From: Haliclona indistincta
Lineage: Eukaryota > Porifera > Demospongiae > Haplosclerida > Chalinidae
Length of the DNA stretch: 64,000 nucleotides
Direction of reading: 5' to 3'
Assembly (NCBI GenBank): GCA_964017065.1
Contig: OZ024787.1
Span: 7,983,899 to 8,047,898, forward strand
Part shown: in pieces, positions 36,540 through 48,760 of the stretch
How positions within the stretch are numbered: the first letter of the stretch is position 1
Layout: each line of letters begins with the position of its first letter
The notes under the pieces: generated by a model
The model's database searches: none
What the model saw: the letters and a program-made list of their open reading frames with translations, nothing else
What the model was told of the DNA's origin: nothing
Program-made: the position numbers and the translations under genes

Positions 36540-37830
36540 TAATATGGTCAGTGATGTTATGTCAACAAAGTCTAATTTAACCATATACTTATCTATTCAC
36601 TAAGATTGTTGTGACTAAACACTGTCTGTAGGTACTCCACTCCCATTTAGCTAGTCTTGTGGGCCATTCTGGGGTTTTCCTCGCAAACAATGGCAGACTG
36701 GTCATGATAATGGTAATGTGGGTGCAAAGCTGAGAAAAATCATTTGATCAATCCTAGACCACTAAAATTTTGAGAAACATTGTAACAACGCAAGGGCATG
36801 AGTACCTTAGAGTCATCATCTTGATTTGCGACATTGAGCAAGCAAAGTCAGTTACTTTAATAAACTTTTAAAAACACTAGAGTCAGTGAAAAGATTATTA
36901 AAACTTACCAAAATTTTTACGAGGCAAAATTTTTATATCAGGACCGTTGGAGCCATCATCTTGAATCATGTTCATCTCTAGATGTCAGTTCCTATTGTCA
37001 CTGTATGCGTGTGATGGCAATGCACCAACAATTTACAGCAACTTTTATACACACTCTATGTTACACCTTTCATTATTAACAGCTATGCTGTTCTAGAACT
37101 ACACAATAATACCTTGACTTTCGCGCTTGAGTACAATATGGATTCAGAAATCAAGTTCACTCTGTTGTGATGCTACAAGTGATGTGCTTCTTTTGTGCCG
37201 GTAATACATTTTACAGATGTGTTTGTCAACCTTCTTTAACAGTTGTGATATTCAATAAGTCAGATGACAGAACTGATAATGATATGAGTGCAGTAGACAA
37301 ATCAAGCTGAACACTCTGTTAGTGCATGCATATGCAATTTTCCATAATGGGAGATGGTTAATCAAAGCACCGATCCATTGATGTATATTACGGTATCAAA
37401 ATATGTAGTGGTACCAATTTATTTCTTCTAAAAATTCGGCGCAGAAAAAATACTTTCCGATTTGCTGCCCAATAATTGGAGACAATTATGACCGAGAACA
37501 TGTCTACAGCTGAAGTACAGGAATTTTTACGTTGAACTGTGGCTGACCATGTCGAAGAACTAATACGATTGCCGAAATGTGGAGGTTTAGTATGCTTGCC
37601 GAAATGCCGAAATGTGGAGGTTTAGAAGAAATAAGATATTGAAATATCAATCATGAAGAAATCTGTCACTGGCCCACATACAATGTACACGAACAAGAAG
37701 GCAGCGCAGAGTAACGTGATTGACTGGTAGTAGATCATACATGTGCTACTGAAGGCTCTACTACATTCACCATTCTTATAGAGTACTCGGAGTGCCGTCA
37801 CATATGGCAACTGTTTCATAATTATTTGTA
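36540..37830. other. Spacer between receptor G and gene C'
   Basis: 36540-36725 continues the array spacer module interrupted by Helitron copy 4. 36726-37640 is unrecognised AT-rich DNA without a supported gene. 37660-37790 matches the relic at about 8695-8830 beside gene C. Confidence 0.5.
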
Positions 37831-38330
37831 CTTAGAGTATAGCTCAATGATATTGACCAATCAGATTTATTAGATCCGAGGATCTATTTGCTGTAGAGAC
37901 CATCCGCGAACGGATAGAGTCCATCCGCGAACGGATAGAGTCCATCCGCGAACAGATAGAGTCCTTCCGCGAACAGATAGACCACAGTTTGCTTAGTGAG
38001 AGTGCATTCATAACAAGTCATAAAAAATTGTTATTACAAAAAACACATGATGTGAGGCTTGTACACGTGTGAGCGTGAGTGAGTTCCAGAAACTAACTTT
38101 TTGTAGCGTCAGAAAGCCACTAGCAGACGCTAAAGCGATGGCGGAAGGACGGTAGGAGACGAGACAGAGTACCAGCAAGGTATAACAAGACATGGAAAGC
38201 CGTTTAGCGACGTTCTCTAGCTAAATTCGACTGTGTTTTCCCATCGCTGAAGTAAGGCCGTGTTCTTTACAAAACATTTGCGCAGCGTCGAAAATTCCTT
38301 GTTGGATAGCAACGGTTGCTATACTCTAAG
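37831..38330. mobile_element. MITE-like element with 13-bp terminal inverted repeats
   Basis: CTTAGAGTATAGC at 37831-37843 is exactly inverted at 38318-38330. The corresponding place beside gene C (about 8865) lacks the sequence, so it arrived after the C/C' duplication. No ORF of note. The superfamily is not assignable; a target duplication is not clear because a second foldback abuts it. Confidence 0.55.
37901..37984. repeat. Four tandem 21-bp units inside the MITE-like element
   Basis: Units catccgcgaacggatagagtc start at 37901, 37922, 37943 and 37964 with one or two changes in the later copies. Each unit contains the small palindrome TCCGCGAACGGA. Confidence 0.85.
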
Positions 38331-38332
38331 CC

Positions 38333-38473
38333 GGTTAGAGACCTCGGCCAACGGGATCTACGCGGTATAGAAACCCTCGCGTCGCCATAGAACCCTCGCG
38401 CTACGCGCTCGTGTTCTATATGGCTTCCTCGGGTTTCTATACCGCGTAGATCCCTCGGCCTCGGTCTCTAACC
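38333..38473. repeat. GC-rich foldback hairpin next to the MITE-like element
   Basis: The arm at 38333-38379 (ggttagagacctcgg...) is inverted with few mismatches at 38427-38473 (...ccgaggtctctaacc-type), with a loop rich in CGCG. It is absent beside gene C, so it is part of the same insertion event or a nested one. Confidence 0.65.
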
Positions 38474-38649
38474 TATACTCAGGACGTACCTCGTGTTCAA
38501 TACTGTAATTAAATTTTGGTTCAACTTCAATGATGCAATTCGAAATTTAATGCCAAGTTGCAGTACACAATCACAATCAATGGGGACACATCATGTATTT
38601 CTAGTACAAAGTGCATGCATGACAAGCAGTGCATGCCGGTATGTAGCTG

Positions 38650-40414
38650 TTACAATGTATTTGCTTTCTGTCTGAAAGTAGCGGTTTTCTCGGTTTGTAG
38701 CAGTTCAGGTAGTTCTTCATAAGCCATATTGTCATGCATTTCAATACCACCACTGCCAACAATATTGACAAAGCCATTTGAAGAAATTTCAACAACATCG
38801 TAATTATCATCTGTAACAGAAGAAGCGACTGATTCTTTTTTAACGGGAACTGTATTCCTTTGTCTCTTCTTTCTCAATCTTTGTTGAACCATCACCAATA
38901 GTAGAATAGCAGTCACAGCTGTCAGTAGAACCAATGGGACCATCACTATACTTCCTAGTACGATGAATTTTTCTTGTGAACCCGTTACTATAGTAGGTAC
39001 TGGCACTGAAGATAGCAGGTATAGTAGGTAAAACATGTATGCAGCATTGAAAAGCTTTATATACCTTGATTGGTTGATGTAGTAGGGATGTTGTCAGTAG
39101 AATCAACCACTGATGTTGCAATGGAAGGCACTATTGTAGTGCTAGATAATGATGAATCAGCTGTTTCGGGAGAGGGTGAAGATAGCAAAGTGGATTGCAA
39201 ATGAATTAACTCCGATTTTGGAATGTTCTTAGATGAGGAAAGATGAGACACATTTGAAGAAGTTTGTGGTAAAGGAACCAACGAGCTGATTGTGATCATG
39301 GTAGAGGCTGGAGTGGTCCTGGTAGAAATGGCAGTTAAAGATAGGACTATGTTTGATAATGTGATAGGAATCGCTGATGAAAGATGAGGTGATGTAGTAG
39401 GTGAAAAAATCGTCAGAGAGGTTTTTGTCATGGAATAAAGAAGCATATCAGATGAAAAAAGGCTTTTTGTGAAAAATTTATTGGTCAAACTATGTGGTAA
39501 AGTAGGCAAGGAAGTCATTGAAGTATTGACTGTTGATGAAAGTAAAAAGGAAGTGGAGGAACGAGACACTGATGAAAATGAAGCTGTCACAGCAGTGGTG
39601 GTTGCTGTTGGTGGAGGATGAGGAGTTGAAGTTGTTGTAGAAGACAGGTGAGACTGAGAATTTATCAATGTGGTATTGATTTTAACAGAGGGGCTTAGAG
39701 TGGGTGCTGTGGGAGAGAATCCCATTGTCTCACAACTATTGGGATTAGCTGCATGTAAAAAAATACATTTTATATTGATACAACACTACATTTTGACTAA
39801 CTGCAGAATTCCCATGAGACCATTGGAGTTATTCCATGCAGGAGTTTAGTATTAGAACATCTCGAGAAAGATTTTCTTGGTGCACTGCTTTGCCAGTAGT
39901 ACACATCGACTTCATCTCCGGTGGTGGTAGCGTTGGAGTACTGTAGACCAAACTTGCTGTCTGCTTCACTGCTTCTCAGACGTATTCCAACAACATTGTC
40001 TTGTTTAAAAATATTGAAAGATGCACCATTGATTAAGTTGCCAGACCGAGTGCCACTGAATTGATGACGAACCTTATAACGTATACAGTTTTTTTTAACA
40101 ACTGGTTTGAGGATTTGAAAGTGAATATCTGATGAAATATTGGTTTCTCCCTGCACAATAGCCTGCCACATCTTCACATATCCTCTTCCTATTCTCCATG
40201 CATGCAGGAATTACCAGCTGAAGGTCTCCTTTGAAAACATTATGTCTGGCTGTGTCCAATACCTGATCTTGTTCTTCATCATTTGGTCCGTGAGCAAAAC
40301 CTGAAAATAAGTTTTAATAAGTCACAAATGGATCATAGTATCATAAGACTCACAAATCTCACTGAGCAACAGTACGGAAACGATTTTGATAATAATTGGA
40401 AGTTGAACAGACAT
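38650..40414 (-). pseudogene. Gene C': paralogue of C, mucin-like membrane protein with a 4-bp frameshift
   Basis: Exons are 40414-40354, 40300-39802, 39748-39065 and 39005-38650, with the same intron positions and phases as C (exon 1 is 61 nt in both). Signal peptide, N-domain, Ser/Thr/Pro stalk (no minisatellite), membrane helix and tail (NYDVV, NMAYEELPELL) are all recognisable. In exon 2 a 4-bp duplication (GCAT, about 40198-40204) relative to C shifts the frame between VIPA and the downstream KMWQAIVQGE. C's TGA is absent here; the codon is GGA. The two copies are thus broken in the same exon by different lesions. A CACTA-like element begins 14 bp upstream of the ATG. Activity is doubtful; family unknown. 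Confidence 0.7.
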
Positions 40415-40427
40415 TGTTGTTTGTGGA

Positions 40428-43400
40428 CACTGTGAAAAAGCTTCAATATAGCGTAGTTTAAGGAGGGTATTATAACATTAATATAATCTAGTTCTAAGGT
40501 TGCTTATATCTCAACTTGATATAAGCTTAGTATAAGCATAGCTTATATTCCTGGTATAAGTTAGCCTTGCTTATACTAAACTTATACTAATCAGAATGGT
40601 ATAAGCTATGGCCTGTTCATAGTGTAAACTTGTTATAGCACTAGGCTTAAATCAAACATAAGCTGTTGGTGTATAATACTGCATCATCGGTCGAGGGTCG
40701 AACGAGAGGCAACTTTGTATTCTTCACGTGATTCCTGATTGCGCACATAGGCTGCTGACCACTGATTCCACGCGGAATTTGCCGCTCCGAGTCGTGAAGT
40801 TCTATAGACTAGCTCGTCTCGTGATTCTGCGGCACATGCATTGTATTATTGTGAAGTGCAAGCTATACTATTAATTTTAAAGTACAGCTTCTGCATGTTG
40901 CAGAAGCAACAAGAACAGAACTTAAAGTTTATCCATCCACAGAAAATCCCTAACGTAGTATACTAGGCAACGAAGTGTGGAGCCTGCATGGGCGTGGCTC
41001 ATAGTTGTGCGATAGTCGAGGCGAGAGTGAAGGTGCTCACTGTAGGTGCGTGTATGCCTTACTCCCTTCTTTTGCAAGCACCATAACTCATTATTTTCCA
41101 ACAGATTGTGTATCCAACAACTGATTATTATTGTTGTAATGATTATTATTATTATCGTTATTATTATTATACAGTAATATATAAAAATATAACAACTTTG
41201 GTTTTGATTTCGTCCCTGTTCGTTCTCCTCTTTAGGTGATGAAGGGGGAAAGATGAGGGAGGGGCTGGCAATAGAGAGTGAAGAGGAGCTGGTGGTAGAA
41301 TACGTGCTGGAGAAGGTTATTCTGACCCATTGGCACGCATCCTCTATAGAACAACAAAGTATTATACTTGTTTAGAATTCCTCAGCTTACCATCATGGGT
41401 ATGAATAGCATCCGGCTGGTGACTGCCGACAAGAGAGTCTTCATGTGCATTACCATAGCCCAGTTACTATCTCTAGTCTACAAATTCCACAGCACGAAGC
41501 TGGTGACTGCCGACAAAAGAGTCTACATGTGCATTACCATAGCCCAGTTACTATCTCTAGTCTACAAAGTCCACAGCACGAAGCTGGTGACTGCCGACAA
41601 GAGAGTCTACATGTGCATTACCATAGCCCAGTTACTATCTCTCTAGTATACAAAGTCCACAGCACAAAGCTGGTGACTGCCGACAAGAGAGTCTACATGT
41701 GCATTACCATAGCCCAGTTACTATCTCTCTAGTATACAAAGTCCACAGCACGAAGCTGGTGACTGCCGACAAGAGAGTCTACATGTGCATTACCATAGCC
41801 CAGTTACTATCTCTCTAGTCTACAAAGTCCACAGCACGAAGCTGGTGACTGCCGACAAGAGAGTCTACATGTGCATTACCATAGCCCAGTTACTATCTCT
41901 CTAGTCTACAAAGTCCACAGCACGAGGCTGGTGACTGCCGACAAGAGAGTCTACATGTGCATTACCATAGCCCAGTTACTATCTCTAGTCTACAAAGTCC
42001 ACAGCACGAAGCTGGTGACTGCCGACAAGAGAGTCTATACATGTGCATTACCATAGCCCAGTTACTATCTCTCTAGTCTACAAAGTCCACAGCACGAAGC
42101 TGGTGACTGCCGACAAGAGAGTCTACATGTGCATTACCATAGCCCAGTTACTATCTCTAGTCTACAAAGTCCACAGCACGAAGCTGGTGACTGCCGACAA
42201 GAGAGTCTACATGTGCATTACCATAGCCCAGTTACTATCTCTAGTCTACAAAGTCCACAGCACGAAGCTGGTGACTGCCGACAAGAGAGTCTACATGTGC
42301 ATTACCATAGCCCAGTTACTATCTCTCTAGTCTACAAAGTCCACAGCACGAAGCTGGTGACTGCCGACAAGAGAGTCTACATGTGCATTACCATAGCCCA
42401 GTTACTATCTCTAGTCTACAAAGTCCACAGCACGAAGCTGGTGACTGCCGACAAGAGAGTCTACATGTGCATTACCATAGCCCAGTTACTATCTCTAGTC
42501 TACAAAGTCCACAGCACGAAGCTGGTGACTGCCGACAAGAGAGTCTATATACATGTGCACTACCATAGCCCAGTTACTATCTCTATAGTCTACAAAGTCC
42601 ACAGCACGAAGCTGGTGACTGCCGACAAGAGAGTCTACATGTGCATTACCATAGCCCAGTTACTATCTCTATAGTCTACAAAGTCCACAGCACGAAGCTG
42701 GTGACTGCCGACAAGAGAGTCTACATGTGCATTACCATAGCCCAGTTACTATCTCTAGTCTACAAAGTCCACAGCACGAAGCTGGTGACTGCCGACAAGA
42801 GAGTCTACATGTGCACTACCATAGCCCAGTTACTATCTCTATAGTCTACAAAGTCCACAGCACGAAGCTGGTGACTGCCGACAAGAGAGTCTACATGTGC
42901 ATTACCATAGCCCAGTTACTATCTCTATAGTCTACAAAGTCCACAGCACGAAGCTGGTGACTGCCGACAAGAGAGTCTACATGTGCATTACCATAGCCCA
43001 GTTACTATCTCTAGTCTACAAAGTCCACAGCACGAAGCTGGTGACTGCCGACAAGAGAGTCTATATACATGTGCACTACCATAGCCCAGTTACTATCTCT
43101 ATAGTCTACAAAGTCCACAGCACGAAGCTGGTGACTGCCGACAAGAGAGTCTACATGTGCATTACCATAGCCCAGTTACTATCTCTATAGTCTACAAAGT
43201 CCACAGCACGAAGCTGGTGACTGCCGACAAGAGAGTCTACATGTGCATTACCATAGCCCAGTTACTATCTCTAGTCTACAAAGTCCACAGCACGAAGCTG
43301 GTGACTGCCGACAAGAGAGTCTACATGTGCACTACCATAGCCCAGTTACTATCTCTATAGTCTACAAAGTCCACAGCACGAAGCTGGTGACTGCCGACAA

Positions 43401-46175
43401 GAGAGTCTACATGTGCATTACCATAGCCCAGTTACTATCTCTATAGTCTACAAAGTCCACAGCACGAAGCTGGTGACTGCCGACAAGAGAGTCTACATGT
43501 GCATTACCATAGCCCAGTTACTATCTCTAGTCTACAAAGTCCACAGCACGAAGCTGGTGACTGCCGACAAGAGAGTCTACATGTGCACTACCATAGCCCA
43601 GTTACTATCTCTATAGTCTACAAAGTCCACAGCACGAAGCTGGTGACTGCCGACAAGAGAGTCTACATGTGCATTACCATAGCCCAGTTACTATCTCTAT
43701 AGTCTACAAAGTCCACAGCACGAAGCTGGTGACTGCCGACAAGAGAGTCTACATGTGCATTACCATAGCCCAGTTACTATCTCTAGTCTACAAAGTCCAC
43801 AGCACGAAGCTGGTGACTGCCGACAAGAGAGTCTACATGTGCACTACCATAGCCCAGTTACTATCTCTATAGTCTACAAAGTCCATAGCACGAAGCTGGT
43901 GACTGCCGACAAGAGAGTCTACATGTGCATTACCATAGCCCAGTTACTATCTCTATAGTCTACAAAGTCCACAGCACGAAGCTGGTGACTGCCGACAAGA
44001 GAGTCTACATGTGTATTACCATAGCCCAGTTACTATCTCTATAGTCTACAAAGTCCACAGCACGAGGCTGGTGACTGCCGACAAGAGAGTCTACATGTGT
44101 ATATAGTTACCAATGAAACTCTACGTAACAATAATTTATGTTCATATATAATATTATATATGAGACCCGGCGCGAGCTATAATTATATATCACTATATAA
44201 TCAGTTTATTGGCTATGGTGCCTAGCTATCTATAGACAGTACGAGGCTAACTTTCGACTTATACATTGAGATAAAATAATGTTAAATATAATTATGTCGG
44301 TATTCACTGATGTGTTTACTCTCTAGTTTAGCAATACAAACACTACTCACCTGTACTCAGTAGTGTACGCCATGACAGAACCCTGCAGCCGCACATGTGC
44401 AAGCTCTTCCCCGCATGATACACATCGCCGTCTCCCATTTGCATGTCTCGTGAGCTCACCGGTAGCCTCGGTACTTGATGTAGTAGCCATGCATGATCGG
44501 GTCAGCCACACATTGATCACGTGCATCAGAGGTGCTACCGCGTGCATGTATCATCGGCACGTGAGCTAAGTTTACAGCTGCAGCAGTACTCGCCTTTTGG
44601 ATTCAGTAGAGAGATTGTTATTAGATATACAAAAATGAAAGGTGACGTTGATAATCCAAAACTCTGGCTATAATGTTTTTTTTACTATGTTTAATACTCA
44701 GCTACTTTAAATTGGCTGATGTCTAGCTGCATGCATGGATCAAGAGCTAGTGCACCACTGAGACGGAGACTAGCATGACTAGCCCCTTTATCATGACATG
44801 CATATATAATACCTGAAAATCAAGAGAACGCTTCACAGATTGATTTATTTTTGTGGCATGAAAGGTTAGCAATTAAATTTTGATAATTATCATTTCTCAC
44901 TGATTCTCAGGACAAGTAGTGTTCTTCCTGCTATAGAGTATTGGACGTACGCAATGAAAGGTACGAATTTGTTTGCACAAGTATGTATACCAACTAGCTT
45001 TCATTTAGACTATTTTTTCTATAGCACAGTGACAGGTTATTCCCAAAAAATGTTATGTTACGGTACCTGGTCGGCATGTGCCGGATCACTTATTTTGCCC
45101 CCTTTACTCATTAGATAATAGTGAATCAGATGACAAGATGAAATTAACGACTTAAATTAACTTGAAGGAGGTAAGCTTAGGGCAACATGTGTACAGTTTA
45201 TTATGCTCCAGATAGATCTCGTTCCATTCCAAAAAGACTCGTGACATCATCCACTTTACAGGTATGTGTGTGTTGTTTAATATTACTTATATGTTTACAG
45301 AATCAGATACACATAAATGAAGAGGATAATCAGTTTCATCTGATGAATCGTAAGTGAACAAAGAAGTATTCTTGTGATTAATTTGTCAAAAGTGAGTGTC
45401 AATCTCTGTTTACAGAAGACATACTAAACAAGAATGCACTGCACTCAAGATAGCAGAGTAAGTGAGTTATTTTCATGATCTTTCATTACACAGATTCATT
45501 AACATTGTGCAATAGTATTGAAAGAGGGAAGAGACAGAATATTGGGCGGATGTAGAGAAGACGTCCAGGAATTGCCCACTATGTTCAGCATTCTCACTGT
45601 TAAAGTGTAAGAATTGTTATTATCACAGTATAGTTAATTTTGTGCTCAACATTAGATCTGAAAATTTAATTGGACTTTGTAAGCTGTTTGCCATGCATTC
45701 AGTGGATGACTGATCTGTAAAAGAATTAACATCACTACCGAGAAACAGTGTGTCTTGGGTACCTGTACCAGAGAGCTGAAGAGAAAAATCTGACAATAAC
45801 AATTAATGACATAAGATGCTGATATTGAAATTTAATAATAAATAATAATTATTATCCTATTATTGTAAATGTGAACAAAATTTGAAATGATTAAAATTTT
45901 ATTATGAATAATAATTATATTGATACGCGAATAAGCACAGTATAGCTTGTTTTCAGCTAGATATAGCTAAGTTTAATACTAGTTTAAGCACTCTTATACT
46001 CGTGGAATAGCTGTAGAATAAGCAGGCGCTTACACAGTATCAATAGCGTGGTATAAGCAAGTATAAGCAGGTGGCGACGCTAGTATAAGGCAGTCTTATT
46101 CTAAGCTTATTCTAGTAGTTTACTACTGATATACGGTTGGTTTAAGAATGCTTATATGAAAGACTTTTCACAGTG
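40428..46175. mobile_element. CACTA/EnSpm-like DNA transposon, apparently non-autonomous (5748 bp)
   Basis: The ends are CACTGTGAAAA and its exact inverse, flanked by the 3-bp direct repeat GGA (40425-40427 and 46176-46178). The undisrupted site is visible upstream of gene C (...ttgtGGAgtgac, about 10875). CACTG termini with 3-bp duplications are typical of the CACTA superfamily. Subterminal regions (about 40490-40620 and 45930-46150) are packed with GTATAAGC-type motifs in both orientations, another CACTA trait. No transposase-like ORF is visible; most of the interior is the satellite at 41413-44100, and about 44100-45930 is AT-rich without a recognisable gene. Possible exon-like pieces occur near 41236-41370. 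Strand is not assigned. Confidence 0.82.
41413..44100. repeat. 32-unit satellite, 84/86 bp, inside the CACTA-like element
   Basis: I count 32 occurrences of the core ggctggtgactgccgac. Units are 84 bp when the join reads ctctagtc and 86 bp when it reads ctctctag or ctctatag. Eighty-four-bp units keep one frame open (LVTADKRVYMCITIAQ-type peptide on the plus strand); 86-bp units break it. In the distal half, blocks of 86+86+84 bp (256 bp) recur, for example from about 42641, 42897, 43157, 43413 and 43669. Coding function is unlikely. Confidence 0.92.
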
Positions 46176-47402
46176 GGAGTGACAGTCATACGTATCAATT
46201 CTTTTATAATAAGCGGCACTGCATCCATTTGAACTACTCCACTTGTGTGTTGTTGTGACTATGTGCCAACTATGTGATGTACATACTAGAAGGGCATGGC
46301 TACTCTTCAGATCCATACCCTAGTGTGTTAGGGTAAAACCTGCGACTGGCTTGTGCAATGGGGTACAATACCTGTAGTGTATTGTATTACTTTGTTGCTT
46401 TATCTTGCTTCCTCGGATAGCTTCATCTAGCACTATTGAAAAACAATACTTATTAGTCTACCAATACTTGTTAGTCTACTGGTAATTATAGTGGATTTAT
46501 GGCTACTGTAGTGCTTGATCCTGAATAGCCTATTATGGTGTTAGTGTGTACAAATTGTCTTAACAGAATAGTACATTTTGTATTACAACTCATGAGTGAT
46601 CATGCTAGCAATACAGTAGATCAACATTAGGTGCCTTACTGATATCAGATCAAAGGTGACGCAAGTTACAGTGGAACCCATCTAATCCGGACACCGGTTT
46701 TGGATTTTGTCCTTATTCAAGAGGAGTCTTGATTTCAAGACGTATTGATATCTCTACCAGCTGATGGTTTGCTAAAAAAAACACTCACTAAAAAACTCAA
46801 AAGTGCATCAGGTATTCGAAAGGCATGTCTATGGCATGCCTGGTGCACTGGTGCTGATAAAGACATCACAGTAACTGAAATAGCACCTCTTCCTTAAAAT
46901 TAACTTAAAGGGACGCTTTTTATTATCACTGAGTCATAACAAGGTAATTATGCTCATAGTTTTGCCCATACCACAATGCAAGCCTGTAGCCAATCAACTG
47001 ATCCACCCACCTTGCTTGAACTCTACTTTGTGAGTCACTTGACTAATTCAATTACTAAGATAGACAAAGACACAACTCAATGAACATCAACTAGCACAAT
47101 TTCCTCAGTGTTGGTCCACCAATTTCAATCCTGATCCCCTCCTTCTGAACCTGCATAGCTATGGGCCGCAATATTATCATAAATGATGTAGAGATGACTG
47201 ATGAATCTTTCTGAATCGCCTTTATTGTGTGTTATGGCTGGCTTAGAACCATCCAATGAGAGGAAAAGACAGTAAAAAGGGAAATCCTGATTGAAGAAAA
47301 TAAAAAGATTTCTAACGAAATCAAAAGGATGTAGGGATAAAGAAATCTGCTACTGGTCCACAATGTAAACCAACAAAGGAACTAGCATGGAATGGTAGTA
47401 CT
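46176..47402. other. Displaced upstream region of gene C' plus Helitron-arm relic
   Basis: 46179-47190 aligns with 10876-11870 upstream of C, so it is the original 5' flank of C', now 5.7 kb from its start codon. About 47295-47398 is a single arm of the Helitron inverted repeat (agatttctaacgaaatcaaa...), without the 3' hairpin. No gene. Confidence 0.65.
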
Positions 47403-47403
47403 A

Positions 47404-47758
47404 TAGGACACCACAGGAGAAGACTACCAGAATAAGGTGCTTACCACTGACATACTCAATGTTCCCATCTACACTCCGCACTGTCAATATACTGTCATTG
47501 CATGGCAGCCAAGACATGGAAAGAGCATTATTAGTGACTGTGAGTAGGATTTTAGTGTATGGCCAATGTAGCTAGAGCTGGGACAGTATGAGAGCCACAC
47601 AGCCTGCAAAGCCACACAGAGTAAAGACAACCCAGGAACAGAGCTAGGTAAGCTGGAAAGACAAACTGTAGCCAAGTGTTCCAATCCAGTCCATTAAACA
47701 AACACACTTAGGTCAAGATTCAGCCATGAGATAAACTGGCTCACTAATGGAATCTTGA
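47404..47758 (-). pseudogene. Receptor fragment I (membrane-domain debris)
   Basis: About 355 bp align with the membrane-helix part of the family (compare 14937-15325 in D): the stretches encoding CNDSILTVW, GCRYSVWL-like and QFISWLNL remnants follow in order, but several deletions break the frame (for example near 47562, 47630 and 47690). It lies directly after a lone Helitron arm, suggesting rearrangement around that element. Confidence 0.8.
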
Positions 47759-48760
47759 CAGCGTTATCCTGTGCATCTTTACCAACAGAACTAAGCTTTG
47801 GCGCTGAATGCAGTTTAAAAAAGGATTTACTTACAATTGGACTAGATTAAGGTTATCTTTGGTTATCTTCATCTTTTTAAAATCTTTTCTTTGTTCTCTT
47901 GTTCAAGAACACTTGATATTGCTGCCAGGAACAAGCTGCAGTGTATTCCTAAGGGTCTGTGTCGCTTCTACTCTCTGTGTCGACCAATCCTCACCTCTAA
48001 CTCTCTCCTTACTCTTCCTGAAGCTATCCATAATTATCATGAAGCTATATAGTGGTAACTTCTCTCTATCCTGTACACGTACCTTATAGTTGGTTTTTCG
48101 TGTGCATTAATACTCAATGAATAATGGTAGTCAGTTGAACAATAAGTATGTATTCACTTGTACCGTGTGCAAATGTATGAGTATCTCAAAAAAGTGGAAT
48201 AGCCATGGCTTTGTACCTAGTGGGCTACACTGCATTATAGGCATTAGTAATCACATGCAGGAGTATACGTAGTTTCTGATGATGTACAGAACTGAGTACT
48301 TATCCTGTGCTGCAAATACTACAATACCCTATTTGATCATTATTTTTACAATTTGCTCTGTTTGTGTTCTTCCTGGTCCTTTCCGTGTGCTACACACCAC
48401 ATGAGAGGAACAGAGAGATTATCTTGGTGGAGGAATGCTATGAGAGGTACATGGACCAGGGAGAGGAGTACATTAAAGATCAGCAATACGTCAGTGATAA
48501 CTAACTACTAATCAAAGTGTACTTTAGTATAATAGATTCCACTAGTAGTAATATTTTTGTGCTAGTACGACTTAGCTAACTGGCAATGTTTTAGTGACAA
48601 CACTACTCTCACTTGCAGAACACAAACTATGTTCAAAACATTAAGAATGATAATTATTGTCAAGTATACACTAATTTAGTCAGTGTCACACATGCTAGTA
48701 GTCAATACCATCTATTGAACAAAGCTTCAAACAAACTTAATTGTATAGTACTCAATGAGA
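47759..48760. other. Spacer downstream of receptor H
   Basis: Mostly unrecognised AT-rich DNA. The only coding-like stretch is the short plus-strand frame at 48337-48504, described separately. Confidence 0.4.
48337..48504 (+). CDS. Possible orphan last exon or small gene fragment (55 codons)
   Basis: An open stretch without its own ATG at the start, bounded upstream by TGA (48334) and ending in TAA at 48502. It begins with a hydrophobic run (FALFVFFLVLSVCY), followed by a charged, protein-like segment (TPHERNREIILVEECYERY, then MDQGEEYIKDQQ). Composition differs from the surrounding non-coding DNA. It could be a captured or degraded exon. I do not recognise it, and chance cannot be excluded. 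Confidence 0.25.
   Translation, partial: SLFLQFALFVFFLVLSVCYTPHERNREIILVEECYERYMDQGEEYIKDQQYVSDN

Noticed and set aside
41368..43958. CRISPR-like array or repeat protein gene
   Set aside because: Eukaryotic context and direct tandem units without unique spacers exclude CRISPR. The 2-bp length changes break the frame in most units, so it is a satellite, not a gene.
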